Of a stretch of DNA of 35,979 bases, positions 1-8,650 are shown piece by piece. A model generated the notes under the pieces. The model was not told the origin of the DNA, ran no database searches, and worked only from the letters and a program-made list of their open reading frames with translations. The position numbers and the translations under genes are program-made. This stretch comes from Planctomycetaceae bacterium (GTDB lineage Bacteria; Planctomycetota; Planctomycetia; Pirellulales; Pirellulaceae). The stretch covers positions 1 to 35,979 of the forward strand of contig JAJTFC010000032.1 in the NCBI GenBank assembly GCA_021298315.1. Direction: 5' to 3'. The first letter of the stretch is position 1. The number at the start of each line of letters is the position of its first letter.

Positions 1-1
1 A

Positions 2-3000
2 ACGGCCTCGGCAAGCGGATTTGTTGATGCTTGGATCGATTGGAACCAAGACAACGACTTTGAAGATGCAGGCGAGAAGATTCTCACCGCGCAGAGCGTT
101 GTCGCTGGTGCGAACACCTTCTATGTGACCACACCTGCTAGTGCTGCGATCGGATTTACAACAGCACGATTCCGTATCAGCAGTACCGGTGGCCTGTTCA
201 CCTACGGACTCGGTATCGGTGGTGAAGTCGAAGACCACTTGATCGAAGTCCTATCGGGTTCGCCACCCGTGGCCAACGCCGATAGCTTCATCGTCGCAGA
301 AGACAACGTGCTAATCGTTCAGGCCGCTGGCGTACTAACCAACGATACCGATGCGAATTCCCAACCCATCCAAGTATTTGACTCGGATCTCACCCAACCT
401 GGAGTGCAACCCGTTCGCGGTCCTGAGCACGGATACCTAACGATCTCCGCCGATGGCTCGTTTGTTTACACTCCGAAACAAGACTTCTTTGGCACCGACA
501 CGTTTGTGTACCTTGCGACCGATCCTCGCATGACCAGCAACGTTGCTGCCACGGTGACGATCACCGTCACTCCAGTCAACGATGCACCTGTTGCCGTCGA
601 TGATGTTGCGACCATCAATGAAGACGAGACGATCACCTGGGACGGTTCGCTCTTTACAGCCAACGACCGCACCCAACCGGATCGTCCAACCGGAACCGAT
701 GGTGACATCTACGACACGAACGAATCGGGACAAACCCTCCGCATTGTGGATGCCGAATTGGTCGTCGATCGCGGCTTGGGCGAAACCCTCTCACTGCTGA
801 ATAATCGGATCACCTATACACCTCCAACCGATTACAACAACCTGATCAACGGTCCAGTTCTGGTTCGAATCCTCATCGAAGACTCCGGTGTGGCTGGAGG
901 CGATGAGCAACCCAAGCGACCGGGGATGGACGATACACCTCCAACCCTGATCTACAGCACCCTGACGATCAACATCAACGATGTGAACGATCCGCCGCTG
1001 TTTAACATCCCACGGCCAACTCAAACACCGCTCGAGGATGCAACGGTCAGTGCACCTGGGTTTTTGAACCTGATCTTCCCAGGCAAGTCCACCACGGACG
1101 ATGAACTCGGATTGGTCACTGGACTTCCCGCACAAACCGTGCGATTCCAAGTCACGGCCTTGGATCCAACTCGCTTCACCGCAGCAGGTCAACCGGCCAT
1201 CAATGCTAGTGGGACATTGACCTACACCCTCAACACCGACGTCAACGCGCTGAACTCTTCGCCGATCCTCGTCGAAGTCATCGCGATCGATAGCGGAAAT
1301 GCAGCAGGCTCGCGACCAGGTCGACCCGACGAGAATCGTTCGGCGCCCAAGACCTTCACCATCCTGCCAGTCGAAGTCAACGATGCTCCGTTGTTCACCA
1401 TTCCAAACCCAGTGATCAACAACCTGGAAGACCTCGAAGTCAGCCCGGTTGCAAGCTTCGTCACCAACATCGTCGCCGGCCCACCGACTGCCACCGACGA
1501 ACTGGGACTCAATCCACCAACTCCTGGACAAACCGTCTCGTTCGAAGTCACCGCTTTGGATCCAACGCGATTCAACGGAGTTGCAGGACAACCAAGTATC
1601 AATACAGCCGGGCAATTGTCCTACGATCTATCGCCCGATGTGAACTTGCTCAACTCTGGACCGATTTTGGTTCGAGTCGTAGCCGTCGATAACGGGCCTG
1701 CTGCGGGCGATCGCCCAGGTATCCCTGACGTGAATCGATCCATCGAACAGACCTTCACCATTTTGGTTCAGGATGTCAACGATGCTCCTAGTTTCACCAT
1801 TCCTAACCCGACGATTGCGATCCAAGAAGACCTTGAGAATTCGCCACTCCCAGGCTTCCTAACGAACATCGTTGCCGGCCCACCATCGGCAACCGATGAA
1901 CTTGGATTGAATCCTCCAACGCCTGGGCAAACCGTTAGCTTCAACGTTCGCGCATTGGATCCGACTCGATTTAGTGTTCAGCCACAGATCACTTCCGATG
2001 GCACCCTGAGCTATGACCTTGCACCTAACATCAACCTCCAAAACTCCGGTCCGATCTTGGTCGAAGTCATCGCCGTCGATAGCGGCAACGCAGCGGGCTC
2101 TCGTCCAGGCATTCCTGATGTGAATGTCTCCGCACCACAGACATTCACCATCAGCGTCCAAGACGTCAACGATGCACCCGAATTCTCAGTTCCCAATGCT
2201 ACAATCACGATCAACGAAGACCTCGAGAATTCGCCGCTGAGCGGATTCCTCACAGGCATCCTTCCTGGTCCAGCGACCGCGTTAGATGAACTGGTTTCCC
2301 AAACCGTCACCTTCACGGTCACTGCAGTCGATCCAAGTCGCTTCAACGGCTCTGCTGGACAGCCTGCGATCAGCTCGACGGGTGTGCTGACCTACGACTT
2401 GGCGCCTGATGTCAACAACGTCAACTCCGGTCCGATCTTGATCCGTGTCCAAGCAGTCGACAACGGCCCTGCTCCCGGCTCTCGCCCAGGCATTCCCGAT
2501 GTCAACACTTCGGCTGAGATCACCGTGACACTGAATGTTAACCCAGTGAACGATGCTCCGCTCTTTACGATTCCAAACCCGATCATCAGCATCGACGAAG
2601 ACCTCGAAATCTCGCCGATCAATAATTTCGTAACGAACATTTTGGCCGGTCCACTCACTGCGATCGATGAACTCGGACTCGTCAGCGGAGTACCTGCTCA
2701 AACCTTGACTTTCGATGTCCAAGCCGTGGATCCATCGAAGTTCAATGGTGCTTCTGGTCAACCGAGGATCTCTCCGACCGGTGTGCTGACCTATGACCTC
2801 GCACCCGACGTGAACATTCTCAACTCCGGTCCGATCTTGGTTCGAGTCAGCCTCTTTGACGACGGTTCGAATTCCGCGCCCAACGTCAATCGCTCGACGA
2901 CTCAGACCTTTACCATCCGAGTCAAAGAGATCAACGATCCACCGATCTTCGACATGGCCTTCAACTCGTTCAACATGCGAGAAGACGACGGGTTCTTGAC

Positions 3001-4273
3001 CCTGCCAGGATTCATCACCAACCTCGGCCCTGGTCCATTGACCGCAACAGACGAATCGAACCAGACGACCAATATCATCGCTGTGGCTGTCGACCCGACC
3101 GCTTTCGCAGTGCAACCTCTAGTTACCGGTACGGGTGATCTGACGTTCCAATTGGCTCCCGATGTCAACAGCTTGTTCAAGGACACTCGGATTCGATTGA
3201 TCGCCACCGACAATGGCGTACCATCGGAGACCACAGAAAAGATCCTTACTCTCAACGTTGCTGATATCAACGATGAACCTCAGTACACGATCCCAACGAC
3301 CCTTGTCTCGATCCTCGAAGACAACGAATCGATCACCGGTGTTACACCGACCAGAGTGGTTGGATTCGCAACCAACGTTCGACCCGGTCCAGCCACAGCC
3401 ATCGATGAAGTTTCCCAGACGCTGACGTTCAACGTCACGTTCAACTCCAACACGGGACTCTTCAGCACCCAACCGAGTATTTCCCCAACGGGCGATTTGA
3501 CCTTCGTGACCGCTCCGAACCAAAACGGAACGGCTGTCATCATCGTCAACTTGGTCGACAACGGTCGCCCAGGTCCATTCCCCAATGACAACATCGGACC
3601 GAATGCGACCTTCTCGATCATCATCCGACCGGTCAACGATGCTCCCGAATTTACGATCCCATCGTCGACAACTGCGGATGAAGACCAAGGTGTCGTATCG
3701 GTACCCAACTTTGCTACAGGTATTCGACCAGGACCAGTCACTGCCGCAGACGAATCGAACCAAGAACTGACCTTCGAAGTCGTCGCGTTTGATCCGACCG
3801 CCTTTACAGTCCAGCCAACCATTGGAGTCGATGGCACGTTGGTTTATCAAACGGCCAAAGACATCAACAGCAACTCGGGTAAAGACACCCGCGTTCGTGT
3901 AAGGCTCCGAGACAACGGTGCGTCGTCTCCGGCTCCAAACACCAACATCTCGATCGAAAGCGTCTTTACCGTCAACATCCTGCCAGTGAACGATCCACCG
4001 ATCTCAGCCGGATACCTCGCGACGACGCTCGAAGACGCTCGAGTTACCGTACAAACCTCAGATGTTTTGGCCAACGATTTGCCAGGCCCTCCAGATGAAG
4101 TTGCCGAAGGTCAAACGATTCGGATGACCAACATCGAACAGCTCACCTCTCGTGGTGGAGTGGTCATCCCAGTCTTCAGCAATGGTCGAATTGTACGCTT
4201 CGATTACATCCCGCCATTGAATTTCGTAGGCCAAGACTTCATCCGCTACGTCGTGACCGACGATGATCAATGA
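2..4273 (+). CDS. Giant surface protein, N-terminal part (GEVED + cadherin/Ig-like repeats), 5' partial
   Basis: The frame is open from base 2, so the true start lies before the window; the GTG at 125 is only an internal codon. The first ~80 residues form a GEVED domain, with WIDWNQDNDF early and GGEVEDHLIEV at its end. About ten tandem modules of roughly 100-130 residues follow. Most end in V/I-N-D-A/P-P and start the next with a short stretch like FTIPNP followed by an acidic E-D, as in cadherin-like and Big_17/VCBS-type domains. Such domains usually bind calcium and build long extracellular stalks. The reading frame ends at TGA 4271-4273 in mid-module after YVVTDDDQ, and the rest of the protein continues in another frame from 4263. 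This looks like a disrupted single gene, or an assembly error. A role in adhesion or extracellular structure is inferred from the domains. Confidence 0.85.
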   Translation, partial: TASASGFVDAWIDWNQDNDFEDAGEKILTAQSVVAGANTFYVTTPASAAIGFTTARFRISSTGGLFTYGLGIGGEVEDHLIEVLSGSPPVANADSFIVAEDNVLIVQAAGVLTNDTDANSQPIQVFDSDLTQPGVQPVRGPEHGYLTISADGSFVYTPKQDFFGTDTFVYLATDPRMTSNVAATVTITVTPVNDAPVAVDDVATINEDETITWDGSLFTANDRTQPDRPTGTDGDIYDTNESGQTLRIVDAELVVDRGLGETLSLLNNRITYTPPTDYNNLINGPVLVRILIEDSGVAGGDEQPKRPGMDDTPPTLIYSTLTININDVNDPPLFNIPRPTQTPLEDATVSAPGFLNLIFPGKSTTDDELGLVTGLPAQTVRFQVTALDPTRFTAAGQPAINASGTLTYTLNTDVNALNSSPILVEVIAIDSGNAAGSRPGRPDENRSAPKTFTILPVEVNDAPLFTIPNPVINNLEDLEVSPVASFVTNIVAGPPTATDELGLNPPTPGQTVSFEVTALDPTRFNGVAGQPSINTAGQLSYDLSPDVNLLNSGPILVRVVAVDNGPAAGDRPGIPDVNRSIEQTFTILVQDVNDAPSFTIPNPTIAIQEDLENSPLPGFLTNIVAGPPSATDELGLNPPTPGQTVSFNVRALDPTRFSVQPQITSDGTLSYDLAPNINLQNSGPILVEVIAVDSGNAAGSRPGIPDVNVSAPQTFTISVQDVNDAPEFSVPNATITINEDLENSPLSGFLTGILPGPATALDELVSQTVTFTVTAVDPSRFNGSAGQPAISSTGVLTYDLAPDVNNVNSGPILIRVQAVDNGPAPGSRPGIPDVNTSAEITVTLNVNPVNDAPLFTIPNPIISIDEDLEISPINNFVTNILAGPLTAIDELGLVSGVPAQTLTFDVQAVDPSKFNGASGQPRISPTGVLTYDLAPDVNILNSGPILVRVSLFDDGSNSAPNVNRSTTQTFTIRVKEINDPPIFDMAFNSFNMREDDGFLTLPGFITNLGPGPLTATDESNQTTNIIAVAVDPTAFAVQPLVTGTGDLTFQLAPDVNSLFKDTRIRLIATDNGVPSETTEKILTLNVADINDEPQYTIPTTLVSILEDNESITGVTPTRVVGFATNVRPGPATAIDEVSQTLTFNVTFNSNTGLFSTQPSISPTGDLTFVTAPNQNGTAVIIVNLVDNGRPGPFPNDNIGPNATFSIIIRPVNDAPEFTIPSSTTADEDQGVVSVPNFATGIRPGPVTAADESNQELTFEVVAFDPTAFTVQPTIGVDGTLVYQTAKDINSNSGKDTRVRVRLRDNGASSPAPNTNISIESVFTVNILPVNDPPISAGYLATTLEDARVTVQTSDVLANDLPGPPDEVAEGQTIRMTNIEQLTSRGGVVIPVFSNGRIVRFDYIPPLNFVGQDFIRYVVTDDDQ

Positions 4274-5330
4274 TCCACCTCAGTTCACCGCTGGTGGAAA
4301 CGTGACGGTGCTCGAAGATTCCGCAGCCTACTTGGCACCCTGGGCCACGAACATCCTGGCCGGACCTCCGGCTGCAACCGACGAGAATACCGGTCCGAAT
4401 GCTCAGACGGTATCCTTTGAGGTGACCACCAGCAACGATGCCTTGTTCTCGGTGCGTCCTGCTGTCGATGCCGCAGGTCGCTTGAGCTTCACGCTCGCCA
4501 AAGATGCCAACGGGTCGGTAAGCATCGTGGTTGTCGCTGTCGATAGCGGCCCATCGTCGCCACCACCGAATAACAATCGATCGCAAGCGGCGACCTTCAC
4601 CCTGTCGGTCACTCCGGTGAACGATCCACCAGGATTCAACGTCACAAGGAACATCTCCGTCGATGAAGACTCCGGTGCCTTTACAGGTCTCGTGCTTGCC
4701 GACATCGTCCCGGCCGAAGGCATGAATAGCAATCCGCCGACAGCCTTGGATGAAGCTAACCAAACCGTCAGCATCTCGACGAGTGTCGACAGGCCGGCCT
4801 TGTTTACGGCTCAACCGACGATCGATTCCAACGGTGTGCTGCGGTTTACACCTGCACCAAACGCCTCGGGCGTGGCGATCGTCTCGGTCGTCGCAACCGA
4901 CAACGGACCGAGCACTCCGCCGAATGTGAATCGTTCGCAGTCCAAGACATTCTCGATCACCATCAATCCGATCAACGATGCTCCGATTGCACTCGATAAC
5001 AGCTACAGCACCGACGAGCACACCATTCTCAATGTGACGGCTCCGGGTGTTCTGGCCAACGATACCGATCCAGATCTACCCAACGACACTCTGAGTGTGG
5101 CAAGCTTCCAAGCGACCTCGGAACTCGGTGCAGCAGTAACGGTTCGCAACGATGGCTCGGTGGTCTACAACCCAACCGTATCGGCTCGGCTGCGGGCCAT
5201 GGTCGACGGTCAAAGCCTGGTCGACACCTTCACCTATCGTGCTAAAGACACAGCAGGACTACTGAGCAACGTTGCTACCGTCTCGATCACCGTCAGCGGT
5301 ATTAACGATGCTCCTGTAGCCAATAACGAT
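555..5330 (+). repeat. Tandem cadherin/Ig-like module repeats
   Basis: About 14 repeated modules of roughly 300-390 bp are visible at protein level and partly at DNA level. Recurring blocks include GTCAACGATGCTCC-like module boundaries and stretches encoding LxxDVNxLNSGPILVRV. Several neighbouring modules between about 1380 and 2950 are very similar, which suggests recent duplication and makes the region prone to recombination and to short-read collapse. Confidence 0.8.
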
Positions 5331-6392
5331 ACGTTTACTGTTCCGTTTAACGTCTCGGAACTCCTCCCGGTTTTGGCCAACGATACCGATGTCGACACGC
5401 CGTTGGATATCGGTTCGATCGAGATCGGTCGACTCCCAGTCAATGGTACAGTCGCTCCGACCTCCTCGGGTACGGTGCGCTACACACCTAGAACTGGTTT
5501 CCGTGGCCAAGACACCTTCACCTACCGCGTCCGCGATTCTCTTGGCAAGTACTCCCAAGAAGCGACCGTGACGGTAAATGTCAATACAGCACCGGTTGCC
5601 GTTCCAGATTCCGCGATCACCAAGCGTGACACGCAAATCCTCATCGATGTTCTGGCCAATGACTTCGACACCGATGGCACGATCAATCGTAGCACCGTCA
5701 ACATCGTCACCCCACCGAACTTCGGAACCGCCGTAGCTCAAAGCGATGGTCGAATCCTGTTCATTCCTCAAGCAGGATTCACAGGCACGGCAACCTTTGC
5801 TTACGCAGTTTCCGACAACGATGGACTATCGAGCAACGTCGCGAACGTGACGGTTCAAGTCGTCGCTTCGCTCTACCAAAACCCAAGCAACAAGTACGAC
5901 GTCAACAACGACTCGTTCGTCTCGCCGATCGATGTGCTGCTTGTGATCAACCTGCTGAACTCGCAAGGTGCATCGATTCCAGTCGAACAGCTTCCACCGC
6001 CTCCTCCGTTCTACGATGTCAACGGCAACGGATTCGTGGATGCAACCGACGTGCTTTCGCTCGTCGACTTCATCAACGGCACGGGCAACAGTGGATCCGG
6101 TGAAGGGGAGCAAGACATTGTCGATGGCACGAGCCAGTTGGCGATCGGTCTACTTGCCGCTCCAGAACCCCAAGTTGTCGAGCAAGCCGTGTTGTTCAAT
6201 GCAGCGGGAAGTCAGTCCAACGCTTGGGCAACCCTCAGCGATGAATCCGAACTCTATGGCCCATCCCTCTTCCCGATCGAATCAGAGGATGAGCAAGCCA
6301 TCGAGTTCTGGGCTAGCCTGTCGAAGGACAAGAGCCAGCAGGATCAGTCATCCGATCTCGATGATGAATTTCTTACTGGGGCTTGGATGTAG
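4263..6392 (+). CDS. Giant surface protein, C-terminal part with dockerin type I domain
   Basis: This is almost certainly the continuation of the preceding reading frame, shifted by one. Its first residues, INDPPQF, are the usual module boundary, and the ATG at 4263 need not be a real start. It carries about four more cadherin-like/Big_17 modules, with boundaries at the INDAP and VNDPP motifs. Near 5880-6090 lies a dockerin type I domain: two calcium-loop-like segments (YDVNNDSFVSPIDVLLVINL and YDVNGNGFVDATDVLSLVDF) separated by a Pro-rich linker. An acidic, low-complexity tail of about 100 residues ends the protein. Dockerins at the C terminus of giant planctomycete proteins are common; their partners are mostly unknown. 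The stop codon lies 20 bp inside the convergent antiporter gene. Confidence 0.85.
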   Translation: MINDPPQFTAGGNVTVLEDSAAYLAPWATNILAGPPAATDENTGPNAQTVSFEVTTSNDALFSVRPAVDAAGRLSFTLAKDANGSVSIVVVAVDSGPSSPPPNNNRSQAATFTLSVTPVNDPPGFNVTRNISVDEDSGAFTGLVLADIVPAEGMNSNPPTALDEANQTVSISTSVDRPALFTAQPTIDSNGVLRFTPAPNASGVAIVSVVATDNGPSTPPNVNRSQSKTFSITINPINDAPIALDNSYSTDEHTILNVTAPGVLANDTDPDLPNDTLSVASFQATSELGAAVTVRNDGSVVYNPTVSARLRAMVDGQSLVDTFTYRAKDTAGLLSNVATVSITVSGINDAPVANNDTFTVPFNVSELLPVLANDTDVDTPLDIGSIEIGRLPVNGTVAPTSSGTVRYTPRTGFRGQDTFTYRVRDSLGKYSQEATVTVNVNTAPVAVPDSAITKRDTQILIDVLANDFDTDGTINRSTVNIVTPPNFGTAVAQSDGRILFIPQAGFTGTATFAYAVSDNDGLSSNVANVTVQVVASLYQNPSNKYDVNNDSFVSPIDVLLVINLLNSQGASIPVEQLPPPPPFYDVNGNGFVDATDVLSLVDFINGTGNSGSGEGEQDIVDGTSQLAIGLLAAPEPQVVEQAVLFNAAGSQSNAWATLSDESELYGPSLFPIESEDEQAIEFWASLSKDKSQQDQSSDLDDEFLTGAWM

Positions 6393-7632
6393 CGATCATC
6401 CGATCAAACAAAGGTGAGGCCATCAGTGTCGTCACGATGGCCATAATCACCAGGCATGCAAAGAGCTCCTGCGAGATAATCCCTCGTTCGAGCCCCTTGT
6501 TGATGATGATCAGCTCCATTAAGCCTCGGGCGTTCATCAGGACGCCAATTCCCATTGCATCTCGCATGCTCAATCCCGATAGCTTGGCAGCCGCCGTACA
6601 AGCGGCCCATTTACCGAGAATCGCTGCCACAAGGATCGCTGCACAGACTCCCAGCAACCACCATTGGTTCAAGAGTCCAATACGCGTGTTGAGTCCCGAA
6701 TAGGTAAAAAAAAGAGGTAAAAGGAGAGCCACCGTCAGCGGTTGGATCCGATCGACCACTCCCGAATGAATCGAGCCTCGGGGGATCGCTGTGCCTACGA
6801 GAAATGCTCCAAAAACAGCATGCAGGTGAATTGAGTCGGTAAACCAAGCACCCAGCGACATGAGCATCAAGGCGATGACCAAACCCGACTCGCTAAGCTT
6901 GCTCTCGGTATCTAAAAAAACATTGCGAAACCGCAATAGAATCGGTCGCAGAACCATCGTCACGAAGACGACGAAACAAATCCCCCCTCCGATGCTCTGA
7001 ATCGCTTGAGTCATATCGCTATCGAAACTCGCGAGCACCAAAGCCAGCAAGCACCAAGCAACCGCATCATCGATCGCCCCGGCTCCGATAGCCACTGTCC
7101 CCATGAGCGTCCCGTTGAGTCCCTTGAAGTGAATAATCCTTGCAAGCATCGGAAACGCAGTAATGCACATCGATGCACCGACAAATAAAGCGGCTTCTGT
7201 TGCGGATGTTTGCTCTGGAAAAAGTCCCCCGCGAGCATGCAACAGGTAACCGAGTCCTCCGCCGAGGATAAACGGCACAAGCATCCCGGCAACGGATACC
7301 GCGATCGAACTCTTGATGTGCTTTCGAACTATATCGACTCGAAATTCCAAGCCGACAATGAACATGTACAGAGCAAGCCCTAGTTGGGATGCAGGGAAAA
7401 GGTAAGCCGACGTATCTCGGACTTGCTGCTTAGGATCCCATGGAAATAGGGACTTTTGAAGTTCTGGGGCCAAGAGTCCGAATAGGGACGGCCCAAGAAG
7501 TACCCCTGCGATCATCTCGGCAACAACCTGAGGCTGTCCGAACCGTTTGGCGACAAGCCCAACGACCCGGCAAACGCCTAGAATAACCGCGATCTGAAGA
7601 AAGAACTGGATGGCTAAGTCTAAGTTTTTCAT
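6373..7632 (-). CDS. Cation:proton antiporter (CPA2/KefB type, Na_H_Exchanger domain)
   Basis: The 419-residue protein is almost wholly hydrophobic, with about 11-13 predicted membrane helices. Family signatures of the monovalent cation:proton antiporter-2 group are visible: FGQPQVVAEMIAGVLLGPSLFG near the N terminus, the paired-acid segment GAIDDAVAWCLLA at the expected ion site, and GVLMNARGLMELIIINKG near the C terminus. It would exchange Na+ or K+ for H+ across the inner membrane. It lacks the C-terminal RCK/TrkA-N domain of KefB/KefC, so nucleotide or glutathione gating of that kind is not expected. The start is the ATG at 7632, since residues 5-25 already form the first helix. The 3' end overlaps the convergent dockerin protein gene by 20 bp. 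The substrate ion cannot be read from the sequence. Confidence 0.9.
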   Translation of the reverse strand: MKNLDLAIQFFLQIAVILGVCRVVGLVAKRFGQPQVVAEMIAGVLLGPSLFGLLAPELQKSLFPWDPKQQVRDTSAYLFPASQLGLALYMFIVGLEFRVDIVRKHIKSSIAVSVAGMLVPFILGGGLGYLLHARGGLFPEQTSATEAALFVGASMCITAFPMLARIIHFKGLNGTLMGTVAIGAGAIDDAVAWCLLALVLASFDSDMTQAIQSIGGGICFVVFVTMVLRPILLRFRNVFLDTESKLSESGLVIALMLMSLGAWFTDSIHLHAVFGAFLVGTAIPRGSIHSGVVDRIQPLTVALLLPLFFTYSGLNTRIGLLNQWWLLGVCAAILVAAILGKWAACTAAAKLSGLSMRDAMGIGVLMNARGLMELIIINKGLERGIISQELFACLVIMAIVTTLMASPLFDRMIATSKPQ

Positions 7633-7641
7633 CCAAATGAT

Positions 7642-7667
7642 TGTACAAACAATAGTTGTTCAAACAA
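7642..7667. promoter_or_regulatory. Direct repeat upstream of the antiporter gene
   Basis: Two near-identical 11-bp copies, TGTACAAACAA and TGTTCAAACAA, sit 15 bp apart, just upstream of the antiporter start codon. Between them is a small inverted repeat, AACAA-TAG-TTGTT. The position suggests an operator or mRNA-level control of the antiporter, but no regulator is identified. Confidence 0.3.
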
Positions 7668-7999
7668 CAGAAAGACCTGTCCAAAATGGGGCAATTTGAT
7701 GATTCCAAGCAAATATTCCAGCCTGCTAGCAAACTTACCATCCGCCACAATTGCCTGCTTCCTGACCCTATGGGTGCTTAAAACAAACGCAAATCCACCG
7801 CAGTTAAAGATCTTATCTAAGCAGCCAACCGAATCCCTTTTTGAAATAGATCACCTTGGCGAAGAACCAAGGGGGGATTATTTCCCGCTGAAATTTTTTC
7901 GAGTCTCTCTGCAATCTTTGGCACGAAAAACGCATTCACGGAACACCAGATCGGTTGCATTTGAGATCGAACCTTTGCGTTTCTCTAGGATTCAAGATC
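7668..7999. other. Intergenic stretch without a convincing gene
   Basis: This stretch lies between the divergent antiporter and small membrane protein genes. A plus-strand open frame (7696-8052) begins with a hydrophobic segment but then turns into residues without recognisable pattern and overlaps the next gene. The stretch is more AT-rich than its surroundings, as expected for promoter-bearing DNA, but no convincing -35/-10 pair was found. Confidence 0.4.
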
Positions 8000-8398
8000 A
8001 TGAACTTCAGCCCTACAGTGAGCGTTATCCAAACCAATTCCCGATGCCATGAGACCAATCGGATATTTTCAAACCTGCTGCTGTCGGTGTACTTGATGAT
8101 CATTGGAGCGATCTCCTGTTACGACATGCTCCTAACGGTCCGGTACGCGGAGAGTCTTCAGCAATTGGAACTCAATCCGATCGGTCGATGGCTCATGCAA
8201 TTGGATCAGATACCCAGTAACAAGATCCCAGATGTGACCTACTTTTTGATCGCCAAAGGAATCGGGACTGCGTTTGTATTGTTTGTGATTTTCATGATGA
8301 CCCAACGTCGCGCAAAGTTCGGCCATCCGGTGGGTCTAGGAGTAAGCTTTTGTCAAATCGCTCTTGCGATCTATCTATGCTACGGCACGGCTGAATAA
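8000..8398 (+). CDS. Small integral membrane protein, unknown function
   Basis: The 132-residue protein starts at the ATG at 8000, chosen because the longer frame from 7955 adds only unpatterned residues. Three hydrophobic helices are visible: around residues 22-45 (LLLSVYLMIIGAISCYDMLL), 80-102 (FLIAKGIGTAFVLFVIFMM) and 111-130 (GVSFCQIALAIYLCYG). Between the first two is a conserved-looking LNPIGRWLM motif, reminiscent of DUF5658-like planctomycete membrane proteins. No catalytic motif is seen. A weak AGGA at 8-12 bases before the ATG could serve as ribosome binding site. It does not appear to be in an operon. Confidence 0.6.
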   Translation: MNFSPTVSVIQTNSRCHETNRIFSNLLLSVYLMIIGAISCYDMLLTVRYAESLQQLELNPIGRWLMQLDQIPSNKIPDVTYFLIAKGIGTAFVLFVIFMMTQRRAKFGHPVGLGVSFCQIALAIYLCYGTAE

Positions 8399-8446
8399 AG
8401 GTTTCGCTGCTGGCGCCTCTTGATAGTCAGGCCAGAGTGTTGTTAG

Positions 8447-8466
8447 CCGACGAGCGCCAGCGTCGG
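8447..8466. other. Intergenic hairpin
   Basis: A perfect 6-bp stem, CCGACG/CGTCGG, encloses an 8-base loop, and a larger inverted repeat (GCTGGCGC near 8408, GCGCCAGC near 8454) brackets the area. No T-run follows on either strand, so it is not a clear intrinsic terminator. It may be a dispersed REP-like element. Confidence 0.35.
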
Positions 8467-8559
8467 GCAGTGACCGTACACGGCATAGCGCAATCGATCA
8501 TCGCGATCCGACAGCACCTTTTTCTCTAAGCATGCATATTCGGTAATTAAGATTACCCC

Positions 8560-8630
8560 GCCGCTAATAAACACTCATGGACGCTAATGGTAAAACCAGA
8601 CCGCTGACACACTCTTATAAACGCTGATGC
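8560..8630. repeat. Degenerate short intergenic repeat (CGCTAAT/AACACTAATG type), copy 1
   Basis: Several imperfect units of about 11-13 bp occur in a row: CCGCTAATAAACACTCATGG, ACGCTAATGG, CCGCTGACACACTC and AAACGCTGATGC. The same kind of unit recurs at 17728-17786, also between genes. This points to a dispersed, eroding short repeat family rather than chance. Confidence 0.5.
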
Positions 8631-8650
8631 TGTTCCATTACGCCCTGCGG

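Noticed and set aside
791..1615. Long minus-strand open frame (274 codons) inside the giant repeat gene
   Set aside because: It mirrors the repeated coding strand, shows no domain or signal, and several similar shadow frames occur in every module.
7696..8052. Plus-strand frame of 118 codons starting with a hydrophobic stretch
   Set aside because: No clear ribosome site, unpatterned after residue 30, and it overlaps the better-supported membrane protein at 8000 in another frame.
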